A stretch of 34,434 nt of DNA from assembly GCA_027064525.1 (NCBI GenBank), contig JAMOPJ010000042.1, positions 1-34,434 of the forward strand, read 5' to 3'. This document shows, in pieces, positions 16,861 through 23,374 of this stretch (the stretch's first letter is position 1; each line of letters begins with the position of its first letter). The DNA comes from Archaeoglobaceae archaeon (GTDB taxonomy: Archaea > Halobacteriota > Archaeoglobi > Archaeoglobales > Archaeoglobaceae). Position numbers and translations under genes: made by a program. Below the pieces are notes generated by a model that was given only the letters and a program-made list of their open reading frames with translations, was not told the origin of the DNA and ran no database searches.

Positions 16861-18349
16861 GCTTGAGATATTTGGAATAGTTCTGTTCGTAGCTTATTGG
16901 ATAGCAATCGAAATTTTGAAGAGAAGAGGAATTCTGCAACGTAGGAACATCACAGCAATTGGCCCAATTCTAATGATCAGAACAACTAAAGGACTCGAAC
17001 TTTTGGAGAGGATTTCAAAGCCGAAGAATTTCTGGAGGGCTATAGCTACGCTCGGGATTCCAGCAGTTTTCGTAGGCATGGCGTTCATGTTCTCCCTAAT
17101 CCTGATCATGGACTACATAATGATCACGAATCCTCCAAAGCCATCTCCCGCAACGAATCCGAGAAACGCCCTACTCATTCCGGGAATCAACCAGTTCATA
17201 CCCCTCGTCTGGGGATTGATCGGTTTGATGGTCACACTGATAGTCCACGAATTCAGCCACGCGATACTGTGCAGAGTTGAGGGCGTAAAGGTCAAATCCT
17301 TAGGAGTTCTGCTCGCATTGATTCCGATAGGCGGTTTTGCTGAACCGGATGAGAAAGAGATCATGGACGCGAAAAAGCTCAGGAGAATTCAGAGGATAAG
17401 GATATACTCCGCCGGAGTTATCAGCAACTTCATAGTTGCATCGATAGCTTTCCTAGCCTTCTTTCACCTCCTGGGCTTTCTACAACCGCACGTGGTGGTG
17501 ATGGATTCAAAGATTGAGAATGTGAAGAATGGGAGCGTAATCTTGAGTATAAATGGATTGAAGGTCAGCAACGAAGAAGACGTTCGAAAGGCTTTGAGCA
17601 TCGATGACCATGTAATCATCGAGCTGGAGAACGGAAAAAAGCTCAAACTTGAGAAGATTGCTGGAGTTTACATCGCTGGAGTAATCCACGACTATCCGGC
17701 TGAGAGAGCTGGGATCAAGAAGGGAGATGTGATAGTTGCTGTGAACGGCATTAAAACTCCCACCATCAAAGAATTTACGGAAGTCATGAGATCGACGAAG
17801 CCAAACGAAACTGTTACAGTTTCCATATACGACGGGAAATCGATAAGAACCGTCAATATCACCCTTGCGAAATCTCCCCAAGGATATCACGGTTTTATGG
17901 GCGTGTGGATAGGAGGTGATTACGTTTCGGGATTGGTTTTGGGATATTCGGATAGACTGCTGGCAAATCTGAAGTCGATACCAAAACAACTCGTGAACAT
18001 AAAGGGTTGGCTCTACGTCATCGCCATGCCGTTCATGTTCCAAGGCTTTAGCGGAGAACTCCTGAGGTTCTTCACACCCACAGGCGTTTGGAAAGAATTA
18101 GGAAATACTATATTCTATCTGCTGAACACCCTCTACTGGATAGGCTGGATAAACTTCTACGTTGGACTCTTCAACTGCCTACCAGCTGTGCCGTTAGACG
18201 GTGGCAGAGTCTTCCAAGAAACGCTCATGTCGATATTCAAAGGAGAAAGAGGCAAGGAGATATCAGCAGTGATTGTCAGAACTCTTGCGATGATGGTGTT
18301 TCTGTCGATTGCTTTATCAATTTTAATTCCGAATCTGCGAATCATCTAA
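16832..18349 (+). CDS. Site-2-type intramembrane metalloprotease (M50) with PDZ domains
   Basis: This 505-residue membrane protein is an RseP/S2P-class zinc protease that cleaves substrates inside the membrane. The zinc motif HEFSH sits in a helix near residue 140 (LMVTLIVHEFSHAILCRVEG). The third ligand motif is NCLPAVPLDGGRVF near residue 445. Between them lies a region of about 190 residues with one clear PDZ domain (YPAERAGIKKGDVIVAVNGI) and a weaker PDZ-like half before it (GSVILSINGLKVSNEEDVRK). The start at 16832 has GGGG eight bases upstream; the ATG at 16841 is possible. It overlaps the HD gene, so both come from one transcript. Natural substrates in archaea are unknown. Confidence 0.9.
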   Translation: MLKMSSGLSELEIFGIVLFVAYWIAIEILKRRGILQRRNITAIGPILMIRTTKGLELLERISKPKNFWRAIATLGIPAVFVGMAFMFSLILIMDYIMITNPPKPSPATNPRNALLIPGINQFIPLVWGLIGLMVTLIVHEFSHAILCRVEGVKVKSLGVLLALIPIGGFAEPDEKEIMDAKKLRRIQRIRIYSAGVISNFIVASIAFLAFFHLLGFLQPHVVVMDSKIENVKNGSVILSINGLKVSNEEDVRKALSIDDHVIIELENGKKLKLEKIAGVYIAGVIHDYPAERAGIKKGDVIVAVNGIKTPTIKEFTEVMRSTKPNETVTVSIYDGKSIRTVNITLAKSPQGYHGFMGVWIGGDYVSGLVLGYSDRLLANLKSIPKQLVNIKGWLYVIAMPFMFQGFSGELLRFFTPTGVWKELGNTIFYLLNTLYWIGWINFYVGLFNCLPAVPLDGGRVFQETLMSIFKGERGKEISAVIVRTLAMMVFLSIALSILIPNLRII

Positions 18350-18410
18350 AAATTTTAAATAAAAAATATTAAAAATTAAATTAATTTTTTTCAATTTTTA
18401 GGCTGACCGA

Positions 18411-18442
18411 AAAATTAATATCCCCTTTTGAATACATATTCA
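18411..18442 (+). promoter_or_regulatory. Leaderless promoter with inverted repeat at the start site
   Basis: A TATA tract (AAAATTAATA, about 18411-18420) lies just under 30 nt before the ATG at 18445, so the message probably starts at or next to the ATG. The 14-mer TGAATA-CA-TATTCA at 18429-18442 is a 6-bp inverted repeat with a 2-bp centre, placed exactly across the expected transcription start. That is where an archaeal repressor would act. Confidence 0.45.
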
Positions 18443-18444
18443 AT

Positions 18445-18636
18445 ATGCCAGGTGGGGATGGAACTGGCCCATGGGGTTGGGGGCCAAGAACTGGCAGAAG
18501 AGCAGGATTTTGTTCCGGCTATCCGGTTCCGGGGTTCATGAACAGATGGGTCTTCCCACCGTTCGGTGGTAGATGGTTGGCTTTCTGGGGTGGCTGGAGA
18601 TTCGCGAGAAGATGGAGAGGCAGGAGGTGGTGGTGA
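18445..18636 (+). CDS. DUF5320-like small glycine/tryptophan-rich protein
   Basis: The 63-residue protein begins [20 protein letters not shown], the hallmark of the DUF5320 family seen in many anaerobes ([22 protein letters not shown]). One cysteine follows in [10 protein letters not shown], and the tail is rich in Trp, Arg and Gly ([11 protein letters not shown]). No enzyme motif or membrane helix is evident. From memory, members often sit near small redox or iron-molybdenum-cofactor-type genes. Its TGA overlaps the next ATG (TGATG), so the two are translationally coupled. Function is unknown; an RNA- or metal-associated role would be speculation. Confidence 0.8.
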   Translation: MPGGDGTGPWGWGPRTGRRAGFCSGYPVPGFMNRWVFPPFGGRWLAFWGGWRFARRWRGRRWW

Positions 18637-18872
18637 TGCCTTGGTGGGCCGGCTGGGGATGGGGAAGAGGCTGGGGCTGGAGATGGTGGTACTGGGCTAC
18701 GGGATTGCCGGGATGGCTTAGATGGGCATACTTCACACCTTGGACATACCCACCAGCACCAAGGCCAGAAGAGGAGCTTGAGATGCTCGAAGACCTCAAG
18801 AAGGAGCTCGAAGCCGAGCTTGAGGATATAAAGAAGAGGATTGAGGAGCTGAAGAAAGAACTCGGCAAGTAA
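18636..18872 (+). CDS. Tryptophan-rich protein with C-terminal coiled coil (DUF5320-associated)
   Basis: The 78-residue product starts [20 protein letters not shown], an extraordinary Trp/Gly run of about ten tryptophans in the first 20 residues. A proline-rich hinge ([10 protein letters not shown]) follows, then a ~40-residue charged coiled coil ([20 protein letters not shown]...). The start at 18636 is set by GGAGGTGG upstream and the TGATG overlap with the preceding gene. The upstream reading to 18573 is rejected. The layout suggests an aromatic head and an oligomerising tail. It should be expressed with the DUF5320 protein, and perhaps with the CGGC-domain gene that follows. Function is unknown. 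Confidence 0.8.
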   Translation: MPWWAGWGWGRGWGWRWWYWATGLPGWLRWAYFTPWTYPPAPRPEEELEMLEDLKKELEAELEDIKKRIEELKKELGK

Positions 18873-18953
18873 AATTAAATTAAATTTTTTTGATAAAATT
18901 TTAATTTACAAATAAATCAAAAATCTTTTATAATGGTTTTATGAGCTACTCTT

Positions 18954-19301
18954 ATGAAGGTTGGTATAATCAGATGCGAGATTGTCGCAGAAAACTGCCC
19001 CGGTTCTGGCTGTTTTAAGGCAATAAGGGAGAAGAAGGGAGTTTTTGAGGGTGTTAACGAAGATATCATTATCGTTGGATTCATGACATGTGGGGGTTGC
19101 CCGGGGAAGAAGGTGGCCTTTAAAGCTAAAGCGCTACTTGAGAAGGGTGCAGATACGATAGTCATATCATCATGCATAACCAAAGGATACCCGGTTGGAA
19201 AGGCGTTCGTTTGTCCAAACGTCGAAGAGATCAAAAAGGCCATCGAGGCAACGGTAAAGAAGGTCAAGCCCGATGCGAAGGTATTGGACTGGACTCACTA
19301 G
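18954..19301 (+). CDS. CGGC-domain protein (putative metal-binding)
   Basis: This 115-residue soluble protein matches the CGGC domain (PF08821 from memory). It starts MKVGIIRCEIVAENCPGSGC and contains FMTCGGCPGKKVAFKAKALL, with a further Cys in ISSCITKGYPV and VCPNVEEIKKAI. The spaced cysteines suggest binding of a metal or metal cluster, though the reaction is unknown. A TATA tract (TTTTATAAT, 18926-18934) is about 24 nt upstream of the ATG, so it is probably transcribed separately and leaderless, not with the two small genes before it. Confidence 0.88.
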   Translation: MKVGIIRCEIVAENCPGSGCFKAIREKKGVFEGVNEDIIIVGFMTCGGCPGKKVAFKAKALLEKGADTIVISSCITKGYPVGKAFVCPNVEEIKKAIEATVKKVKPDAKVLDWTH

Positions 19302-19325
19302 ACCATTTAAATTCCTAAAGTAGTC

Positions 19326-19360
19326 CCCGTAGGTAACGTAAAAGCTACCTATTTAACGGA
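19326..19360. other. Hairpin between the CGGC gene and sepF
   Basis: TAGGTA (19330-19335) and TACCTA (19346-19351) form a 6-bp stem around a 10-nt loop, and outer CCG/CGG bases (about 19327-19329 and 19357-19359) could extend it with bulges. It lies after the CGGC-domain stop and before the sepF promoter, so a terminator or processing signal is plausible. No T-tract follows, so this is not a classical terminator. Confidence 0.35.
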
Positions 19361-19375
19361 AGGATGTTCAGTAAG

Positions 19376-19383
19376 TTTAAATA
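19376..19383 (+). promoter_or_regulatory. TATA box of sepF
   Basis: TTTAAATA is centred 26-27 nt before the ATG of sepF and no ribosome-binding site lies between them. This is the usual geometry of a leaderless archaeal transcript. Confidence 0.55.
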
Positions 19384-19405
19384 TGTTTGATACTTATGCC
19401 ATAAC

Positions 19406-19774
19406 ATGGGGATATTCGAAAAGCTCTTGGGAAAATCCGAGAAGGTTCCAGTTGAAGAGTATGAGGAACTCGATCTGAGCGAATACGAAGCTGAGATCGA
19501 AAGTGAAGGAGCTACCTACATCAAGGTAGCTGAGATAACCGGAATAAACGAGATTCCAGAGATAAGAAGACAGATCTATGAAGGAAACATAGTGATCGCA
19601 GACATAGCCTACATAAAGCACGACAAGCTACAGTTCGAGAGAGTTTTGAAGGATCTTAGGCTTTTGGCTGAAGATGTAAACGGAGATATCGTTGGATTGG
19701 GAGAAGATTATATCATAATAACCCCAACTGGAATAAAGGTCGACAGGAACAAGATAAGGGGGGTAAAGAGGTAG
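19406..19774 (+). CDS. sepF: Archaeal SepF, FtsZ membrane anchor
   Basis: SepF ties the FtsZ ring to the membrane in archaea that divide with FtsZ. The 122-residue protein opens with an amphipathic, membrane-binding N-terminus (MGIFEKLLGK). An acidic linker of about 25 residues leads to the SepF core (formerly DUF552), with TYIKVAEITGINEIPEIRRQ, NIVIADIAYI and LAEDVNGDIVGLGEDYIIIT. The ATG at 19406 keeps the short anchor helix intact. It is followed after a single base by the ZPR1-type gene, then by an overlapping mqnC, so a division protein, a zinc-finger protein and a quinone-synthesis enzyme share one operon here. Confidence 0.9.
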   Translation: MGIFEKLLGKSEKVPVEEYEELDLSEYEAEIESEGATYIKVAEITGINEIPEIRRQIYEGNIVIADIAYIKHDKLQFERVLKDLRLLAEDVNGDIVGLGEDYIIITPTGIKVDRNKIRGVKR

Positions 19775-19775
19775 G

Positions 19776-20369
19776 ATGTTTAGCTGTCCCGTCTGTGGAA
19801 GAGAACTCAGAATTATAATGACAACATACGATACTCCGTTCTTTGGAAAGGTTCTGCTCACCTCCGTTTCATGCGAATGTGGATTCAAGCATGCAGATGC
19901 CGTAGTTGCGGAAGTCAAGGAGCCCGTGAGGTTTACGATAAAGATAAACAAGGATAATCTCTTCACAAAGGTAATCAGATCCACCTCGGGCACGATAAGA
20001 ATTCCAGAATTAGGAATCGACATAGAACCCGGGCCAGCGTCTCAAGCTTTCATAACGAACTTGGAAGGAATACTAGCAAGGGTCGAAGATATCGTCCAGA
20101 TGGCCAAGAGGTGGAACGCCGATAACGAGGAGAAGGTGAAGATCTGTGATCAGATTCTAAAAAGAATTAAGGACACGATCGAAGGAAGAGATGAACTCAC
20201 GCTGATCCTTGAGGATCCTTTAGGGAACAGCTTAATACTTTCGGATGATGCATTCAAGGAGAGACTGAAGAAGGAAGAGGCGGAGAGACTCAAAACGGGA
20301 ATGACTATCATGGACATAACGGGATTGAGTGAGACCGAACTGATGAAGCTAAAAGATAAGGAGCTATGA
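19776..20369 (+). CDS. ZPR1-type zinc-finger protein
   Basis: The 197-residue protein has a single ZPR1 module: N-terminal zinc site FSCPVCGRE with a second pair in SVSCECGFKHADAV. The A/B-type domain follows, with KVIRSTSGTIRIPELGIDIE and EDPLGNSLILSDD. Eukaryotic ZPR1 carries two such modules and binds EF-1alpha; archaeal proteins carry one. An archaeal role in translation-factor binding or folding is an inference. Its GAGGT ribosome-binding site lies inside the end of sepF, and its stop overlaps the mqnC ATG (ATGA). Confidence 0.88.
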   Translation: MFSCPVCGRELRIIMTTYDTPFFGKVLLTSVSCECGFKHADAVVAEVKEPVRFTIKINKDNLFTKVIRSTSGTIRIPELGIDIEPGPASQAFITNLEGILARVEDIVQMAKRWNADNEEKVKICDQILKRIKDTIEGRDELTLILEDPLGNSLILSDDAFKERLKKEEAERLKTGMTIMDITGLSETELMKLKDKEL

Positions 20370-21442
20370 AAGACTTGATCGATTTTTACGTTATCAAGAA
20401 TTTGAAGGGAGAGAATTTAGATTTTGATGAAGCTCTTCAGCTTTTCGAGCTCTCATTGCCAGTTTTGGGCAGAATTGCTGACAAGATTAGGCAAATAAAG
20501 TGTGGAGATCTCGTAACGTTCGTCATAGATAGGAACATAAACTACACGAACAAGTGCATATCGAAGTGCAAGTTCTGCGCATTCTATGCCAAGAACGATG
20601 ATGAGGTTTATGTATTGAGCAAGGAGGAGATTTTGAAGAAGATTGAAGAGGCAGTCCAGCTGGGAGCAACGCAGATTTTGATGCAAGGTGGGATTAACCC
20701 TGATTTGGGAATCGAGTGGTTTGAGGATGTTTTTAGAGCTATAAAGGAAAAGTTTCCGAACGTTGCGATCCACAGCCTCTCAGCTCCTGAGATAAAGTTC
20801 CTCGCTAAAAAGGAGAGAATGAGCGTTAAGGAGGTTTTGGAGAGGTTAAGAGATGCAGGGCTCGATTCTCTGCCGGGTGGTGGTGCCGAGATTCTGACAG
20901 ATAAGGTTAGAAAAATAATCAGCCCGAACAAGATAAAATCTGAGGAGTGGCTTGAGGTAATGGAGATCGCTCACAGTATAGGTATGAAAACGACTGCAAC
21001 GATGATGTTTGGACATATCGAGACGAATGAGGACATAATAGAGCATCTTTTCAAGATCAGAGATCTACAATCGAAAACAGGTGGATTTACAGCATTCATC
21101 CCTTGGACATTCCAGCCGAACAGAACTGAGCTCTATGAAAGCGTAAAGGAGCCCGCACCTCCAACAAGGTATCTTCAAGTTTTGGCGATATCGAGGATAG
21201 TCCTGCACAACTTCAGAAATATCCAAACCTCCTGGCTAACTCAAGGCTTTGAGATCGCCACGTTGGGTTTGGTATTTGGTGCAAACGATTTTGGCGGTGT
21301 GATGCTTGAGGAGAACGTTGTTAGGGCTACTGGTAAGCCGTTCAGGCCGGCGAGGGTTGAGGAGATAATTAAAGCCGTTCGATCGATAGGTAGGCCGGTC
21401 GCATTGAGAGACACGTATTATAGAATTTTGAAGCTTTTTTAG
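20366..21442 (+). CDS. mqnC: Cyclic dehypoxanthinyl futalosine synthase (radical SAM)
   Basis: MqnC cyclises dehypoxanthinyl futalosine in the futalosine route to menaquinone. The 358-residue protein has the radical SAM Cys motif CISKCKFC (C-x3-C-x2-C) near residue 62. The motifs separating MqnC from CofH and MqnE are present: HSLSAPEI, GLDSLPGGGAEIL, TTATMMFGHIET and TGGFTAFIPWTFQPN. Menaquinone is the electron donor for QmoC, so this gene supports the same respiratory chain as the cluster at 5-14 kb. It starts within the ZPR1 stop codon (ATGA overlap). The mqnA, B, D and E partners are not in this window. Confidence 0.93.
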   Translation: MKDLIDFYVIKNLKGENLDFDEALQLFELSLPVLGRIADKIRQIKCGDLVTFVIDRNINYTNKCISKCKFCAFYAKNDDEVYVLSKEEILKKIEEAVQLGATQILMQGGINPDLGIEWFEDVFRAIKEKFPNVAIHSLSAPEIKFLAKKERMSVKEVLERLRDAGLDSLPGGGAEILTDKVRKIISPNKIKSEEWLEVMEIAHSIGMKTTATMMFGHIETNEDIIEHLFKIRDLQSKTGGFTAFIPWTFQPNRTELYESVKEPAPPTRYLQVLAISRIVLHNFRNIQTSWLTQGFEIATLGLVFGANDFGGVMLEENVVRATGKPFRPARVEEIIKAVRSIGRPVALRDTYYRILKLF

Positions 21443-21480
21443 ACTATTTTCAGTCTTTCGGTTATTACCCCTACTCGTTG

Positions 21481-21517
21481 AGCTTTAATATTTGCTTAAC
21501 TTTAATTAATTAAAGCT
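21481..21517. terminator. Inverted repeat between convergent mqnC and small membrane gene
   Basis: AGCTTTAAT (21481-21489) and ATTAAAGCT (21509-21517) form a perfect 9-bp inverted repeat around a 19-nt AT-rich loop. It lies between convergent genes and overlaps the stop codon of the minus-strand one, so a bidirectional termination or 3'-end signal is likely. Confidence 0.45.
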
Positions 21518-21734
21518 TTGAAACCCTATAAGCCTTGTATATGATCAGCCATCCAACAGTAACCACCAACACTCCGATTGCAATCATCCTGATTCCAATC
21601 TCTCTATCGGACAATCCCATGAATATTCCAGCGGTAACGATGATGTAGCCTAAGAACTTCACCCCAGAGCCGATAAAAAATAGTTTAAGGACTTTTCTGG
21701 TTAAAGGATCAGCTCTCCTCCAGTGGAGATACAT
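21510..21734 (-). CDS. Small two-helix membrane protein of unknown function
   Basis: The 74-residue protein has a basic N-terminus (MYLHWRRADPLTRKVLKL) and two hydrophobic helices (IGSGVKFLGYIIVTAGIF and IRMIAIGVLVVTVGWLIIY). It should sit in the membrane with both ends inside. The ATG lies within the end of pycB, overlapping it by 26 bases, with GAGGT a few bases upstream, so expression depends on the pycB message. Nothing suggests that it continues the carboxylase. I do not recognise the family. Confidence 0.6.
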   Translation of the reverse strand: MYLHWRRADPLTRKVLKLFFIGSGVKFLGYIIVTAGIFMGLSDREIGIRMIAIGVLVVTVGWLIIYKAYRVSKL

Positions 21735-23154
21735 TTACCTCAAACACTTCTCCCTCTATCTCCACCTTGAACTTTCCTTCAATCTTTCCTCCCGGAACCG
21801 GGAACGGCTCCTCCTCGAGCTCCCCCTTCAAGAACTTCAATCCCGTTTGCGGGAATAGAGCATAAATAAGCACATCCTCGTCGCTCGGATCCTCTATTCC
21901 CGCCTCTATCAACTCCTGCCTTCTCTTCTCGAACTCAGGCTCAAGCAGATCTGCAGGTCTGCAGTCTATCGGCTTCTCATCGCCCAAAATCTTCTTCCTT
22001 ATCTCCTCCTTTATTGGAGCCGGAGTCCTTCCATACATCCCCTTCACAAGATCCCTCGTCTCCTTCGTCACGACCTTATACCTCTCTCCCGTCAGAACGT
22101 TCAAAACCGCCTGAACTCCAACTATCTGGCTCGTGGGAGTTACCAAGGGCACGTAGCCCAAATCTTCTCTAACTCTTGGAACCTCCTTCAACACCTCTGG
22201 CAACTTGTCCAAAGCGTTGTATTCCTTCAATTGGGCTATGAGGTTGGAGAACATCCCACCCGGAATCTGATATACCAAGACGTTCGTGTCCGGAATCGTG
22301 GAACGCCAGTCCAAGTAGCCGGAATACTTCTCCCTTATCTTCATGAAATACTCTCTAACCTCCAAAAGCACGTCCAAATCAACGCCAGTGTCGTATCCAA
22401 GCTCGTTCAACGCATAAACCAAGCTCTCCGTTGGAGGATGGGATGTTCCACCGCTCAATGGAGACATGACAGTGTCGATCATCTTCGCTCCCGCCTCTAC
22501 GGCCTTAAGCAAAGCCATAGAAGCCATCCCGCTCGTGTAGTGGGAGTGAACGTCTATGGGCAACCCGACCTCCTTTCTCAAGGCTTTTACAAGGCGGTAG
22601 GCCATCTTAGGAGAGAGTAAACCGGCCATGTCTTTTATGCAGAGGGAATCCACCTCCAAATATGCGAGCTCGTTCGCTATCTCTATATACTTCTCTATCG
22701 TATGGACGGGGCTTATGGTGTAGCATATCGCCCCCTGCACATGTGCTCCAAGCTTCTTAGCGACCTTTATCGAAGTCACGAGGTTTCTAACATCGTTGAG
22801 TGCATCGAAGATTCTGAAGACATCCATTCCATATTCTACAGTCTTCTGAACGAACTTCTCGACTATATCGTCGGGATAGTGCCTATAACCGACGAGGTTC
22901 TGCCCTCTCAAGAGCATAGAAATGAGAGCGTTCTTGACCCTCTTCCTTATCTCCCTAAGTCTTTCCCAAGGGTTTTCGTTCAGGAATCTATGACAGGCAT
23001 CGAAAGTGGCTCCACCCCAAACTTCGAAGCAGTAAATTCCAGCTGAATCGAAAGTTTCGAGTATGGGCAACATGTCCCTCGTTCTCATCCTCGTAGCCAA
23101 AAGCGACTGATGAGCGTCTCTAAGGGTTAGATCAACGATCTTTACCTTTGCCAT
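21709..23154 (-). CDS. pycB: Pyruvate carboxylase subunit B / oxaloacetate decarboxylase alpha subunit, no biotin-carrier domain
   Basis: The carboxyltransferase TIM-barrel is complete: VDLTLRDAHQSLLATRMRTR at the N-terminus, GLPIDVHSHYTSGMA (metal His), SLCIKDMAGLLSP (active-site Lys) and a conserved PETAL-like C-terminal helical domain. The protein then ends at 481 residues with a first carrier-type strand (KFKVEIEGEVFEVNV) and a stop, where most PycB/OadA proteins continue for ~80 residues to the biotinyl-lysine (AMKM) domain. Here the biotin carrier must be a separate protein, or the subunit is changed. TATA (CTATAAAAA, 23176-23184 minus) is ~26 nt before the ATG, indicating a leaderless message. 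Pyruvate carboxylation to oxaloacetate is the likely role. Confidence 0.88.
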   Translation of the reverse strand: MAKVKIVDLTLRDAHQSLLATRMRTRDMLPILETFDSAGIYCFEVWGGATFDACHRFLNENPWERLREIRKRVKNALISMLLRGQNLVGYRHYPDDIVEKFVQKTVEYGMDVFRIFDALNDVRNLVTSIKVAKKLGAHVQGAICYTISPVHTIEKYIEIANELAYLEVDSLCIKDMAGLLSPKMAYRLVKALRKEVGLPIDVHSHYTSGMASMALLKAVEAGAKMIDTVMSPLSGGTSHPPTESLVYALNELGYDTGVDLDVLLEVREYFMKIREKYSGYLDWRSTIPDTNVLVYQIPGGMFSNLIAQLKEYNALDKLPEVLKEVPRVREDLGYVPLVTPTSQIVGVQAVLNVLTGERYKVVTKETRDLVKGMYGRTPAPIKEEIRKKILGDEKPIDCRPADLLEPEFEKRRQELIEAGIEDPSDEDVLIYALFPQTGLKFLKGELEEEPFPVPGGKIEGKFKVEIEGEVFEVNVSPLEES

Positions 23155-23230
23155 CGCAAACCATAGTCAAAACCAATTTTTATAGGTTTCGTTGTCAGCA
23201 AGAGTTATATATCTACCGAACATGTGTTCG
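23155..23230. promoter_or_regulatory. Divergent leaderless promoters (pycB / transporter pair)
   Basis: On the minus strand CTATAAAAA at 23176-23184 is centred 26 nt before the pycB ATG. On the plus strand TTATATAT at 23205-23212 is centred 22-26 nt before the ATGs at 23231 and 23234. Neither gene has a clear ribosome-binding site, so both transcripts are probably leaderless. Confidence 0.5.
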
Positions 23231-23374
23231 ATGATGAAGTTGCTTGAGGTAGCGTTCGTAGTAGCAATGCTGATACCGTTCGCAACGCACTGGGATTGGA
23301 CGTATTTCTACTGGATCGCTGTTACAGCGACGTATTTGGCATACATAGCAGTGAGGAGGTGGGAGTATGAATGA
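23231..23374 (+). CDS. Small membrane partner of the sodium:solute symporter
   Basis: This is a ~47-residue protein starting MMKLLEVAFVVAMLIPFATH, with two short hydrophobic helices separated by HWDWTYFYW and a basic end (VRRWEYE). In-frame ATGs at 23222, 23231 and 23234 are possible; spacing from the TATA box favours 23231 or 23234. Its last eight bases overlap the transporter start, so the two are coupled. Small proteins of this layout (DUF3311-like) commonly precede SSS transporters and are thought to be accessory subunits. That match is from memory. Confidence 0.7.
   Translation: MMKLLEVAFVVAMLIPFATHWDWTYFYWIAVTATYLAYIAVRRWEYE

Noticed and set aside
18536-18868. 110-residue minus-strand ORF, Ser- and Phe-rich
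   Set aside because: Antisense shadow of the Trp-rich and coiled-coil gene; low-complexity Ser arises from complementing GAG/GAA codons.
21510-21734. Small ORF as the missing biotin-carrier part of PycB by frameshift
   Set aside because: It encodes two membrane helices and no AMKM or carrier strands, so it cannot be the lost domain.
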